41,659 bases of DNA from CBFDBF01 sp050293315 (GCA_050293315.1 JBNKMS010000020.1:1-41659); one strand, 5' to 3'. Positions 15,040-24,746 are shown, counted from the first letter of the stretch. The notes: generated by a model from the sequence alone, not told the origin. Made by a program: numbers and translations.

Positions 15040-15758
15040 AGATCCAGGTCCAATGAGTAGCCGAGACCACGGTGGGTACGGATCGGGTTGCTCTCCGCGT
15101 CCACTGTCCGTAGTTTGTTGCGCAGGCTCTTGATGTGGCTGTCGATCGTGCGCTCCAGTCGATGGTCCGGGTTGTCCCAGGCACGCTCCAGCAGTTGACC
15201 ACGGCTAAATACTCGGCCCGGCTGGCTTATCAATGTCTCCAACAGACGATATTCATGGAGAGTAAGATCGAGAACAGTCGAACAAAAGTGAATCTGCCGC
15301 CGCATTTCATCTATAACAAATAGATCCGATGTAGATGCGAGATTGTGGTCAGGTTCTGCATCGATGACCGGTTGGGGGTCATCCATACGACGCAATACGA
15401 CCCGTACACGGGCAACCAGTTCGCGCAGGCTGAAAGGCTTAACTATGTAGTCATCGGCCCCCATCTCCAGACCAACCACCCGGTCGATCTCTTCACCACG
15501 CGCGGTCAGAAAGATAACCGGCGCAGAACAGCGTTGTCGAAACATGCGAAAAAAATCGAAACCACTGCCATCGGCAAGACCCACATCGAGCAGAATCAAC
15601 GCGGGAGTATGGGTATCAAATGCGTCGAGGCAAGATCCGCCCGTCGTATAATGTTGGGCAGTGAATCCCTCAGATTCCAGCGCAAACTGGACGGTCTGGG
15701 CGATCGATGGCTCATCCTCTACGATAAAAATCAGGGTTCCTGACACAGCTTTTGCCAT
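15036..15758 (-). CDS. creB: CreB-like response regulator
   Basis: This 240-residue OmpR/PhoB-type regulator has a receiver domain with acidic pocket EDE (14-16), phospho-acceptor Asp58 (LILLDVGLADGSGF), the switch Thr in FLTARGEE and Lys in DDYIVKPF, followed by a winged-helix domain (LHEYRLLETLISQPGRVFSR; the recognition region near RTIDSHIKSLRNKLR). It is cotranscribed with the kinase. Its start lies 58 bases after the SulP stop, so read-through from SulP is possible. CreB recognises 11-bp-spaced TTCAC repeats; a matching degenerate array lies ahead of the VIT/VWA gene. Confidence 0.82.
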   Translation of the reverse strand: MAKAVSGTLIFIVEDEPSIAQTVQFALESEGFTAQHYTTGGSCLDAFDTHTPALILLDVGLADGSGFDFFRMFRQRCSAPVIFLTARGEEIDRVVGLEMGADDYIVKPFSLRELVARVRVVLRRMDDPQPVIDAEPDHNLASTSDLFVIDEMRRQIHFCSTVLDLTLHEYRLLETLISQPGRVFSRGQLLERAWDNPDHRLERTIDSHIKSLRNKLRTVDAESNPIRTHRGLGYSLDLDL

Positions 15759-15816
15759 TCCTAAAGATTCGCTTCACTGCATTATGTCGCCCGCTGCAGA
15801 TAAAGACAATGTTGCG

Positions 15817-17607
15817 TCACGAAGTGCCAGTTTGGCTCTCTTCTATGTTAGAAGGGCATTCACGATAGACACGCTGATCGCAGCCTTTACACATCGACTT
15901 GTCCAGCTTCTGAAAGATACCGTGAATGGCCGCGGTCTTGGACTGAAAGATATGTCTGGGTCCGATAGCATCCAGACAGCCGCTTCGATCCAATGAATCC
16001 CACAGATCCTGGTCCACGTTGACCAGGTAGAGACCGCCACCCTCCGCCTGGCGCCGTTCCGCCTCGGCCACCAGGGCGTCGCCCCCTTGCAAGTCGACAA
16101 AGCTTATCCCCTGGGCCAGGATCAGCAGGTGTTTCTGCTTAGGTTGCTTGGCACGTATCCGGTCGAATATACCCTGCATATAATTGGTACAACCGAAGAA
16201 TACCGGGCCTTCGATACTCAGCACCTTTAGTTGGGCACACTCCGGCAGGTCGGGATCATCGGAAAAAGGCCGTTTATAGAGCCGAGGATCCGGCGCCCGG
16301 GTAACGATCCTTGGATGAGACACACGCTCCAGATACAGAACTAAAGAGAGCAGGACCCCAGCGAAGATCGCCAGCTCCAGTTCCAGAAACAGGGCTCCGA
16401 AGAAGGTGACTACAAGCACCGAGGTCTCAGGGCGGCTGGCCTTAAGGATATGCAGTATCTCCTTGAAGTCGATCAATCCCCAGGCCACCAAAAACAGGAT
16501 GCCGGCCATGGAGGCGTTAGGCAGATAGGCCGCCAGTGGTGCCACCAGCATCACTACACCTATCAGCAACACCCCGGCAAAGACAGCAGCCAGGGGCGAT
16601 TTCGCACCGGCCTGGTAGTTCAGTCCGGAGCGGTTAAATGAACCGGTCGCCACGTATCCGGAGAAGAAGGCCCCAAATAGATTGGAGAGGCCCTGGCCGA
16701 TAAACTCCTGATTACCATCAATCCGGTGTCCACTCTTGGCAGCCAGAGAGCGGCCGATGGAGACAGCCTCAGTCAGCGCGAACAGGCTGACAGCCAGGGC
16801 TACGGTGGCCAAATTCTTAATACTCTCCATGGAGAGATTGGGTGCGGAGAGTGGCGGCAGCGATCGCGGTAGTGCTCCGACGGTCTGGATATGGGTAACC
16901 CCCACACCTGCAAACCAGTTCAGCAGCGCGGCCAACACGCTACCAGCCACCATCGCAATGATCATATATGGCCAGCGTGGCGCCCAGCGTTTGACAGCGA
17001 TCCCACTCAACAGGGTCGTCATGGCGACCGCAGTAACCCAGGGATTGATACTGGGGATCTGGTCAATAAACTGCTGCAGGATATCGTGCAGATGGCCGCC
17101 GCGGGCGATCTCAATCCCGAAAAAATTATTCAGCTGCTTGGCCGCGATGAGGATCGCTGCACCTGCGGTGAAACCGACAATCACAGAGTGAGAGATGAAA
17201 TTCACCAGCGCCCCCATACGGGCAAGCCCCAGGGCCAGTTCTATAGCCCCGACCATGAAGGTCAGGGTCAGGGCCAGGGTCACGTAGTCTGTACTTGCCG
17301 GTTCCGCAAAGGCGCTAAGGGCAGAGAACATAACAATGGATGCGGCAGTGGTAGGACCAGATACCAGATGCCGTGAGGAGCCGAACAGTGCGGCAATAAT
17401 GGCTGGGACCATACCGGCATAGAGGCCGTATTCCGGCGGCATTCCGGCGATGGTGGCAAACGCCACCCCTTGCGGCAGCACCACAATGGCCCCTGTCAGG
17501 CCGGCACTGAGGTCTGCACGCAGTTCCCTTTTCCCGATGCCTGGCATCCAGGTTAGAAAAGGAAAAAAGCGCTCCATTCCCGGTAAACGGGAAAGAAAAG
17601 ACCTCAT
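15817..17607 (-). CDS. SulP-family inorganic anion transporter with STAS domain and Cys-rich tail
   Basis: SulP proteins exchange or symport sulfate, bicarbonate or related anions across the inner membrane. The 596 residues start with RADLSAGLTGAIVVLPQGVAFATIAGMPPEYGLYAGMVPAI in the first helices, contain SGPTTAASIVMFSAL and the family motif in GLSNLFGAFFSGYVATGSFNRSGLNYQAGAKSP, and end in a STAS domain (about 450-550). After the STAS domain comes a short tail with CKGC and a third Cys six residues later, of unknown use. Substrate cannot be read from sequence; sulfate or bicarbonate are the main options. It lies upstream of creBC in the same direction. Confidence 0.88.
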   Translation of the reverse strand: MRSFLSRLPGMERFFPFLTWMPGIGKRELRADLSAGLTGAIVVLPQGVAFATIAGMPPEYGLYAGMVPAIIAALFGSSRHLVSGPTTAASIVMFSALSAFAEPASTDYVTLALTLTFMVGAIELALGLARMGALVNFISHSVIVGFTAGAAILIAAKQLNNFFGIEIARGGHLHDILQQFIDQIPSINPWVTAVAMTTLLSGIAVKRWAPRWPYMIIAMVAGSVLAALLNWFAGVGVTHIQTVGALPRSLPPLSAPNLSMESIKNLATVALAVSLFALTEAVSIGRSLAAKSGHRIDGNQEFIGQGLSNLFGAFFSGYVATGSFNRSGLNYQAGAKSPLAAVFAGVLLIGVVMLVAPLAAYLPNASMAGILFLVAWGLIDFKEILHILKASRPETSVLVVTFFGALFLELELAIFAGVLLSLVLYLERVSHPRIVTRAPDPRLYKRPFSDDPDLPECAQLKVLSIEGPVFFGCTNYMQGIFDRIRAKQPKQKHLLILAQGISFVDLQGGDALVAEAERRQAEGGGLYLVNVDQDLWDSLDRSGCLDAIGPRHIFQSKTAAIHGIFQKLDKSMCKGCDQRVYRECPSNIEESQTGTS

Positions 17608-17803
17608 TGCAATCTCCTCATGATGTGGGAATGCGATCCCGATATGAGCGTACTGACTTGCTAGTGCAGATACAGCGTTTTCTAGAATGCTAAGTGCATA
17701 TTATGGTCCATATGGAGAAGAGTCGCCATAGATGCAGCAAATATTAACCCCTGCAATATCGCGAGAATATAGAGATAGTGATGGTTGCTTCGATCTAAAA
17801 CAG

Positions 17804-18583
17804 CTACAAATAATTTTGCAGAGTACCCAGGGCCGGCAGGATCAACATCACACCGAGGATAGCGAGAAGAAGAAAGGCAAACCGACGCATCAATAGCGAT
17901 GGCAATCGATTGGCCAGCCGTTTACCCAGACGCGCGGTGACTACGACTATCGGTAGAGACATAAGGGCGAGGAGCAGCATACCAGTGCTGTAGCCTCCCT
18001 CTATCGTGAGTAGAATGGCGCGCCAGGTCGCGGCAATCCAAAAAACTGACAACAGGGTTGCCCGAATACCCGGCACCTCCAACGGCTGACGGTACAGTAG
18101 ATAGATAATCGGCGGCCCGCTGGTATTAAACAGCCCTCCGAACACCCCCCCAGACAGACCGACTATCAGATGGATGAAGGAGCCACTCATCTCTCGTCTG
18201 GGGTGGGGCCTGAATACCATGGTCACACTTGCAACCAGGATAAAGATCCCCAGCAGCAGTTGCAGCAGTGCCGGCAGATTTGCATCCAGATACCCAAGCA
18301 GAAAAAACCCCGCAGCGACTCCCGGCACCAGCCCCAGCAGGATCGGCACCAGGCTTTTCGTTTCAATCTCATGGGTGTGGCCATGCAGTGCAGCTATACC
18401 GTTGATCACCACCACCAGGCTGACGACCCCGGCGGTAAAAGGGATGGGGGCAATATTGAGTGCAGTCACCGCCCCCAACACGATTAGCCCTAGGGCAAAT
18501 CCGCTGAACGCTTGGGTAAAACTGCCAAGGGCGACAAAGAACAAGAATGCCACCATCTGCCAAATTTCAAGATCGTATTCCAT
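17804..18583 (-). CDS. TauE/SafE-family membrane transporter
   Basis: This protein of 259 residues (from ATG 18583) has about eight membrane helices arranged as two similar halves, as in the TauE/SafE family of putative sulfite or organosulfonate exporters. Characteristic segments are FALGLIVLGAVTALNIAPIP in the first half and VGLSGGVFGGLFNTSGPPII in the second. An in-frame TTG at 18595 would add four residues but sits in a palindrome (18590-18607) and has no better ribosome binding site. It follows guaA at a short distance in the same direction. An export role in sulfur metabolism fits the SulP and rhodanese neighbours but is inferred. Confidence 0.8.
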   Translation of the reverse strand: MEYDLEIWQMVAFLFFVALGSFTQAFSGFALGLIVLGAVTALNIAPIPFTAGVVSLVVVINGIAALHGHTHEIETKSLVPILLGLVPGVAAGFFLLGYLDANLPALLQLLLGIFILVASVTMVFRPHPRREMSGSFIHLIVGLSGGVFGGLFNTSGPPIIYLLYRQPLEVPGIRATLLSVFWIAATWRAILLTIEGGYSTGMLLLALMSLPIVVVTARLGKRLANRLPSLLMRRFAFLLLAILGVMLILPALGTLQNYL

Positions 18584-18589
18584 AGCTTC

Positions 18590-18607
18590 TGCCAATTAAC
18601 ATTGGCA
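18590..18607. promoter_or_regulatory. Palindrome in front of the TauE/SafE gene
   Basis: tgccaat and attggca flank a 4-base loop, immediately before the chosen ATG. It may be an operator or a small mRNA hairpin between guaA and this gene; there is no T-run for termination. Confidence 0.5.
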
Positions 18608-18658
18608 GCCTGACCTCATACCTGCGTGGTTGCTTTCTGTTTTAGTCTGGCCTGCCCA

Positions 18659-20245
18659 CTACTCCCACTCGATTGTAGCCGGCGGCTTGCCTGAGATATC
18701 GTAGGCCACACGGGAGATCCCCTGCACCTCGTTGATGATGCGGCGGGAAACCATTTCGAGAAACTCGAATGGCAGATGGGCGAAGCGTGCGGTCATGAAG
18801 TCGACAGTCTCTACCGCCCTGAGTGATACTACATATTCATAACGCCGTGCATCCCCGACCACTCCTACAGACTTTACCGGCAGGAATACGGCAAAGGCCT
18901 GGCTCACCTTGTCATACAGATCGTGGTTGCGCAGCTCGGTGATAAAGATGTCATCTGCCAGGCGCAGCAGGTCGGCATACTCCTTCTTCACCTCGCCCAG
19001 GATGCGCACCCCAAGGCCAGGCCCGGGGAAGGGATGGCGGTAGACCATCTCTGAGGGCAGACCGAGCTCCACTCCAATCTTGCGCACCTCATCCTTAAAC
19101 AGTTCACGCAACGGCTCAATAAGGCTTAGCTTCATATAGTCAGGCAGTCCGCCTACATTGTGATGGGATTTGATCACATGGGCCTTGCCCGATTTCGCCC
19201 CGGCCGATTCGATCACATCGGGATAGATGGTGCCCTGGGCCAGAAAATCGACATCCGGTATCTTCTTGGCCTCCTCTTCGAAGATATCGATAAACAGATT
19301 ACCGATGATTTTGCGCTTCTTTTCCGGATCGCTCTCCCCCTTAAGGGCATCGAGGAAGCGCTGCTCGGCATCCACCCGGATCACCTTGACCCCCATGTGC
19401 TGGGCGAAGGTGGCCATCACCTGATCACCCTCGTGCAGTCGAAGCAGGCCGTTGTCCACGAAGATGCAGGTGAGCTGATCACCGATGGCGCGATGCAGCA
19501 TCGCCGCCACTACCGATGAGTCGACCCCGCCGGAGAGACCCAGCACAACCCGCCTGTCTCCGACCTGCGCCCGTGCCGATTTGATGCTCTCTTCGATAAT
19601 ACTTGCAGGGTTCCAGAGGGCCTCGCAGCCGCAGATCTCAAACAGAAAGCGCTCAATGATGCGCTGTCCCTGACGGGTATGGGTCACCTCGGGATGGAAC
19701 TGCAGGCCGTAAAAGCGGCGCTCCTCATCGGCCATCCCGGCCAGGGGCGCATTGTCGGTCTCACATATGACACTGAAACCCTGCGGCGCCTCGACCACCC
19801 GGTCGCCGTGACTCATCCATACATCCAGCAGACCATAGCCCTCGTCCGTGGTGTGGTCCTCGATATCGCGCAGTAGAAGGGAGTGGTGGCGGGCACGCAC
19901 CTGGGCGTAACCATATTCGTGTTTGTCCGATGACTCGACCTTGCCGCCGAGTTGGGCCGCCATGGTCTGCATGCCGTAGCAGATACCCAGCACCGGCAGA
20001 CCAAGCTCGAACACCTGCTGCGGGACCCTCGGGGTGTGCTCGGCAGTGACTGTCTCCGGGCCGCCGGAGAGGATTATGCCTGACGGTCTGTGTTCGGCGA
20101 TGACATCTTCACAATGATCATAGGGCCAGATCTCGCAATAGACCCCGGCCTCACGCACCCGGCGGGCAATCAGTTGAGTATATTGGGAGCCAAAATCAAT
20201 AATCAGGATGCGATGCGCATGGATGTCTGTTTGGCTTGTAGTCAT
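18659..20245 (-). CDS. guaA: GMP synthase (glutamine-hydrolysing)
   Basis: GuaA converts XMP to GMP using glutamine and ATP. The 528 residues comprise a class I amidotransferase (nucleophile Cys89 in GICYGMQ, His184 and Glu186 in FHPEVTHT), an ATP-pyrophosphatase domain with the PP-loop LSGGVDSS (237-244), and the C-terminal dimerisation domain ending in GKPPATIEWE. Length is normal. It lies 50 bases downstream of guaB in the same orientation, the usual guaBA operon. Confidence 0.98.
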   Translation of the reverse strand: MTTSQTDIHAHRILIIDFGSQYTQLIARRVREAGVYCEIWPYDHCEDVIAEHRPSGIILSGGPETVTAEHTPRVPQQVFELGLPVLGICYGMQTMAAQLGGKVESSDKHEYGYAQVRARHHSLLLRDIEDHTTDEGYGLLDVWMSHGDRVVEAPQGFSVICETDNAPLAGMADEERRFYGLQFHPEVTHTRQGQRIIERFLFEICGCEALWNPASIIEESIKSARAQVGDRRVVLGLSGGVDSSVVAAMLHRAIGDQLTCIFVDNGLLRLHEGDQVMATFAQHMGVKVIRVDAEQRFLDALKGESDPEKKRKIIGNLFIDIFEEEAKKIPDVDFLAQGTIYPDVIESAGAKSGKAHVIKSHHNVGGLPDYMKLSLIEPLRELFKDEVRKIGVELGLPSEMVYRHPFPGPGLGVRILGEVKKEYADLLRLADDIFITELRNHDLYDKVSQAFAVFLPVKSVGVVGDARRYEYVVSLRAVETVDFMTARFAHLPFEFLEMVSRRIINEVQGISRVAYDISGKPPATIEWE

Positions 20246-20295
20246 ATAACGAGTGCTCTAACAGTATTTAAGCCACAAATTAACACCAATCGCGC

Positions 20296-21762
20296 CTAGT
20301 CACGCCGATAGTTAGGCGCCTCTTTGGTGATGGTCACGTCATGTACATGCGACTCCATCATCCCGGCGTTGGTTACCCGTACAAACTGTGGCTTGGTACG
20401 CATCTCATCAATACTGGCGCAACCGGTGTAGCCCATGCTTGAGCGGATTCCACCGAGCAGTTGATAGATTATATTCAGCACCGTTCCCTTGTAGGGCACG
20501 CGTCCTTCTATCCCCTCAGGCACCAACTTTTCGGTCTCGGAGGTACCCTCCTGAAAATAGCGGTCTTTGGATCCGCCCTCTCCCGCCATGGCGCCGAGAG
20601 AGCCCATACCACGATATGATTTATAGGAGCGGCCCTGGTAGATCTCGACCTCACCTGGTGATTCGTCGGTACCGGCAAACAGCCCGCCTATCATGACTGA
20701 GTAGGCACCTGCCGCGATGATCTTGGCGGCATCGCCAGAGTAGCGCAGACCGCCGTCGGCGATCAGCGGGACACCGCTCTTCTTCAACTCCTGCGCCACA
20801 TTGGCCACTGCAGTCACCTGGGGCACCCCGACACCGGAGACAATCCTGGTGGTACAGATGGAACCGGGACCAATACCCACCTTGACCGCGTCCGCTCCGG
20901 CCTTGACCAGTGCCCTGGCCGCATCTGCCGTGGCTATATTGCCACCGATCACCTGGACATCCTTATATCTCTTCTTCACCCAGGCGACCCGATCGAGTAC
21001 TCCCTGAGAGTGACCATGGGCGGTATCCACCACCAGCACATCAACGCCGGCCTCGACCAAAGCCTCGATCCGCTCTTCGGTACCTTCGCCGGTACCGACT
21101 GCGGCCCCTACTCGCAGACGCTCCTGATCATCACGACAGGCGTTGGGGTTCTCCTTTGCCTTCTGGATGTCCTTTACCGTAATCAGGCCACTCAACTCAA
21201 AACGGTCGTTTACTACCAGCACCTTCTCAATCCGGTTGGTGTGCAGCAGGTGGATCACCTCTTCCCGCTCCGCCCCCTCCTTGACCGTAACCAGTCGCTC
21301 CTTGGGGGTCATGATGGATGATACCGGGTCGCTCATGCGGGTCTCGAAACGCAGGTCACGGGAGGTAACGATTCCAACCAATTCCTTACCATCAGTAACC
21401 GGTACACCGGAGATATTGTGTGCCTGGGTCAGCTCCATAACCTCATATACAGTGGTATCCGGACCGACAGTGATCGGCTGGCGGATCACTCCGCTCTCAT
21501 ACTTCTTAACATTCAGTACCTGCTGCGCCTGCTGTTCAGCTGAGATGTTCTTGTGGATGATGCCGATGCCGCCCTCCAGCGCCATGGCAATGGCGAGACG
21601 CGACTCTGTCACGGTATCCATCGCCGCGGAGAGCAGCGGCATATTGAGGCTGATCTCTCTGGTCAGCTGTGTCTTTAGATCTACATCCTTGGGCAGTACT
21701 GTAGAGTGGGCCGGCAACAACAGCACATCGTCAAAGGTTAAGGCTTCCTCGGTAAGACGCAT
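20296..21762 (-). CDS. guaB: IMP dehydrogenase
   Basis: GuaB oxidises IMP to XMP, the first step towards GMP. The 488 residues start at the ATG at 21762, which is preceded by GGAAG and gives exactly the enteric GuaB length and the family start (EALTFDDVLLLPAHSTVLP); the reading frame stays open further upstream but would run into xseA. Two CBS domains (about 90-205) interrupt the TIM barrel, the catalytic cysteine lies in GPGSICTTRIV, and the flap carries YRGMGSLGAM. It is the first gene of guaBA. Confidence 0.98.
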   Translation of the reverse strand: MRLTEEALTFDDVLLLPAHSTVLPKDVDLKTQLTREISLNMPLLSAAMDTVTESRLAIAMALEGGIGIIHKNISAEQQAQQVLNVKKYESGVIRQPITVGPDTTVYEVMELTQAHNISGVPVTDGKELVGIVTSRDLRFETRMSDPVSSIMTPKERLVTVKEGAEREEVIHLLHTNRIEKVLVVNDRFELSGLITVKDIQKAKENPNACRDDQERLRVGAAVGTGEGTEERIEALVEAGVDVLVVDTAHGHSQGVLDRVAWVKKRYKDVQVIGGNIATADAARALVKAGADAVKVGIGPGSICTTRIVSGVGVPQVTAVANVAQELKKSGVPLIADGGLRYSGDAAKIIAAGAYSVMIGGLFAGTDESPGEVEIYQGRSYKSYRGMGSLGAMAGEGGSKDRYFQEGTSETEKLVPEGIEGRVPYKGTVLNIIYQLLGGIRSSMGYTGCASIDEMRTKPQFVRVTNAGMMESHVHDVTITKEAPNYRRD

Positions 21763-21805
21763 AATCTGGCTTCCAATAGAGAGATAATTTACATTAAGAT
21801 CAGCC

Positions 21806-21834
21806 ATTATAGTTTTTGATTCCATCCGGGTAAA
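21806..21834 (-). promoter_or_regulatory. Sigma-70 promoter of guaBA
   Basis: On the minus strand TTTACC (21834-21829), a 17-bp spacer and a consensus TATAAT (21811-21806) lie about 45 bases before the guaB start. The -35 element is six bases from the xseA start codon, so the two genes share a tight divergent control region. Confidence 0.6.
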
Positions 21835-21839
21835 CTTAA

Positions 21840-23192
21840 ATGCAGACCACGCGGCGCGATATCTACACGGTATCAAGGCTCAACAGTGAGGTGCGTAGCG
21901 TCCTAGAGGGGAGTTTCCCCCTGCTCTGGGTACAGGGAGAGATATCCAACCTTGCCCGTCCCGCCTCCGGACATATCTACTTTTCACTGAAAGACGCCTC
22001 GGCCCAGGTCCGCTGCGCCATGTTCAGGATGAAGCGACAGCACCTGCGCTTTCAGCCTGAAAACGGTATGCAGGTGCTGCTCCGGGCCAGGATCGGCCTG
22101 TATGAGTCGCGGGGTGATTTCCAGCTGATAGCTGAACACATGGAGCCGGCTGGCGAGGGGGAGCTACAGCGCGCATTTGAGGAGCTAAAGCAGCGCCTCG
22201 ACAGCGAGGGGCTGTTTGACCCCAGGCATAAACAGCAACTGCCACCATTTCCCCGCAGGATCGGGGTCATCACCTCACCCAGTGGCGCGGCCATACGCGA
22301 TGTGCTGAGTGTACTCCTGCGCCGCTTCCCGGCAATTCCGGTGGTGGTATACCCGACCCAGGTTCAGGGCGATAGTGCGGCGGCAGAGATAATCCAGATG
22401 CTGCAACTTGCCGACCAGAGGGGTGAATGCGATCTACTCATCCTCACCCGTGGCGGCGGGTCGCTTGAGGACCTGATGCCCTTCAATGATGAGGGGGTTG
22501 CCCGGGCGATCCATGCACTGGAGACACCGTTGATCTCAGCAGTCGGTCATGAGATCGACTTCACCATCGCCGACTTTGTTGCCGACCAGAGGGCGGCCAC
22601 CCCATCGGCAGCGGCAGAATTGGCAACCCCGGAACAACAGGAACTGAAGGCGCGTTGCCTTGACCTGCTACAGAGACTCGAGGGGATGATGTGGTATCGC
22701 TGGGAACGCCGCAGCGAACAGCTGGAAGCACTGCAAAAGCGACATGCACGCCTGCACGCCGGGCTACGGCTGCAACAACAGCAGCAGCGTCAGGACGAAC
22801 TGGAGCAGCGCCTCCTTCGTGGTATAAAAATTAAACTGCAGCAGCAGCGCGCCAGACTGGACAGCATCTACTCAAGGTTGAGTGCGGTCGAGCCAGGCAG
22901 GGCCCTGGCACCCAGGCAGGCACAGATCAGAGAGCTGGGCCAGCGCCTGATACGCTCGTTAAACAGTTATCTCGAAAGACGACAACAGATGCTGCTGGCA
23001 GCCAGCCGCAACCTCCATGCACTGAGTCCGCTAGCCACCCTGGACCGAGGTTACAGCATCACGCTACAACTTCCGGGCAGAGAGATCGCACGCGATATCT
23101 CCGATATAAAAATCGGTGATGAGCTTGAGACCCGTCTCGCTCAAGGGAGTGTCATAAGCCGCGTAACATCCAAGAAAAAGGGCAAGCCATAA
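21840..23192 (+). CDS. xseA: Exodeoxyribonuclease VII large subunit
   Basis: XseA with XseB degrades single-stranded DNA in mismatch and damage repair. The 450 residues show an N-terminal OB-fold (LLWVQGEISNLARPASGHIYFSLKD), the conserved catalytic middle (RIGVITSPSGAAIRDVL; LILTRGGGSLEDLMPFNDE; SAVGHEIDFTIADFVADQRAATPSAAAE), a long coiled coil (about 265-400) for small-subunit binding, and the C-terminal DRGYSI. Length and order are normal. It diverges from guaB, and its ribosome binding site is weak. xseB is not adjacent. Confidence 0.97.
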   Translation: MQTTRRDIYTVSRLNSEVRSVLEGSFPLLWVQGEISNLARPASGHIYFSLKDASAQVRCAMFRMKRQHLRFQPENGMQVLLRARIGLYESRGDFQLIAEHMEPAGEGELQRAFEELKQRLDSEGLFDPRHKQQLPPFPRRIGVITSPSGAAIRDVLSVLLRRFPAIPVVVYPTQVQGDSAAAEIIQMLQLADQRGECDLLILTRGGGSLEDLMPFNDEGVARAIHALETPLISAVGHEIDFTIADFVADQRAATPSAAAELATPEQQELKARCLDLLQRLEGMMWYRWERRSEQLEALQKRHARLHAGLRLQQQQQRQDELEQRLLRGIKIKLQQQRARLDSIYSRLSAVEPGRALAPRQAQIRELGQRLIRSLNSYLERRQQMLLAASRNLHALSPLATLDRGYSITLQLPGREIARDISDIKIGDELETRLAQGSVISRVTSKKKGKP

Positions 23193-23276
23193 CCCACCTG
23201 ACCTGTAGCGCAATCAAGAAGGTTAAAAGGACTATACTTCCCATGATCGTTTTCTAAAACTTACTACGAAGGCACT

Positions 23277-24704
23277 ATGACAAAACTAAAAACACCGGCC
23301 GGCCTTAAGTTCCGTCAAAGCGTAGATCATATGGTGGATCGCGCACTTGCGACCATGGATCTGGAAGAGGGTGTTGCCAATGCCATCAAGGCGTGCACCT
23401 CGGTTCTACAGGTAACCTTTCCGGTTCAGCTGGATGGGAAGCTTGAGATATTTACCGGCTGGCGTGCTGTCCACAGTATTCACCGTCTGCCATCCAAAGG
23501 GGGGATACGTTACGCACCGGTGGTAGATCAGATGGAGGTGGAAGCGCTGGCCGCCCTAATGACCTATAAATGCGCCATAGTCGATGTCCCGTTTGGCGGT
23601 TCCAAAGGAGGGCTATGTATAGACCCCACAAAATATAGCCGGGATGAGATGAAGCTGATCACCCGCCGTTTTGCCCGTGAGCTTATCAAAAAAGGGTTCC
23701 TTAGCCCCTCTACCAATGTCCCGGCACCGGATGTTGGTACCGGACAGCGAGAGATGGCGTGGATTGCGGACACCTACAAACATCTTTACCCGGATGACAT
23801 TAGCCATGTGGCCTGTGTCACCGGCAAACCGGTTGCACATGGCGGTGTACGTGGGCGCACCGAAGCAACCGGACGCGGCGTACAGTACGCCCTGAAGGAG
23901 TTCTTCCGCCATCCAGATGAGGTGCGTGCTGTTGGGATGGATGGTTCCCTTGAGGGTAAAAAGATCGTTATCCAGGGATTGGGAAACGTCGGCTATCATG
24001 CCGCGAAATTTCTATCGGAAGAGGATGGCGCCAAGATTGTCGCTGTCATTGAGCGGGATGGATATGTTGCCAAAGATTCCGGCATCGATATTGAGACTCT
24101 CTACCATTACATGTGCGAAACCGGAGGGGTTGCAGGATTTCCAGACGCCTATTTCCACGAGGATGGCCCCAAGGGGCTGGAGCTGGAGTGCGATATCCTG
24201 ATCCCGGCTGCCCTAGAGGGGGTGATCAGTAAAGATAATGCTGCACATATCAATACAAAGCTGATTGCCGAGGCGGCCAATGGCCCGGTCACCTTCGCCG
24301 CCGATGAGATCCTGCGTGAACGCGGCATCCGCATCCTGCCGGACGCCTATTTAAATGCCGGCGGTGTCATCGTCTCCTATTTCGAGTGGATCCGTAATCT
24401 GAGCCATGTCCGCTTCGGCCGGCTTGAGAGACGCTTCGATGAGTTGCGCGGCAACAATATCATCCACGCTTTGGAGAGCATGACCGGTAAGAAGATGCCT
24501 GCCGCCATGCAAAAAGAACTGGCACGTGGGGCGGATGAATTTGACCTGGTCAGATCAGGACTTGATGACAGCATGCGCCTGGCCCTGCAAGAGATAATTG
24601 AGCTGCGTAACAACGAAGATAAGATAGATGACTATCGGACCGCCGCCTATGTCATTGCCCTGTCAAAGGTTGCACGCTCTTATCTGGATATAGGGGTCTA
24701 TTAG
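23277..24704 (+). CDS. Glu/Leu/Phe/Val dehydrogenase, probable glutamate dehydrogenase
   Basis: This 475-residue enzyme interconverts glutamate and 2-oxoglutarate plus ammonia. The substrate domain has GGIRYAP (75-81), Lys98, catalytic Lys110 in PFGGSKGGL and Asp152 in PAPDVGTG; the nucleotide domain has GLGNVG (234-239). The glycine motif and the acidic residue at the end of the following strand (VAVIERDG) suggest NAD preference, as in catabolic family members, but cofactor choice is not certain. It is monocistronic, with GAAGG before the ATG. In a nitrogen-fixing cell it could link ammonia and carbon pools. Confidence 0.92.
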   Translation: MTKLKTPAGLKFRQSVDHMVDRALATMDLEEGVANAIKACTSVLQVTFPVQLDGKLEIFTGWRAVHSIHRLPSKGGIRYAPVVDQMEVEALAALMTYKCAIVDVPFGGSKGGLCIDPTKYSRDEMKLITRRFARELIKKGFLSPSTNVPAPDVGTGQREMAWIADTYKHLYPDDISHVACVTGKPVAHGGVRGRTEATGRGVQYALKEFFRHPDEVRAVGMDGSLEGKKIVIQGLGNVGYHAAKFLSEEDGAKIVAVIERDGYVAKDSGIDIETLYHYMCETGGVAGFPDAYFHEDGPKGLELECDILIPAALEGVISKDNAAHINTKLIAEAANGPVTFAADEILRERGIRILPDAYLNAGGVIVSYFEWIRNLSHVRFGRLERRFDELRGNNIIHALESMTGKKMPAAMQKELARGADEFDLVRSGLDDSMRLALQEIIELRNNEDKIDDYRTAAYVIALSKVARSYLDIGVY

Positions 24705-24746
24705 GCTTACGCGTACCCACGCCAGTGTGCGGGCACGAGAGAAAAT

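Noticed and set aside
21763..21876. N-terminal extension of guaB by 38 residues
   Set aside because: It overlaps xseA and the guaB promoter, and the family start with a good ribosome binding site is at 21762.
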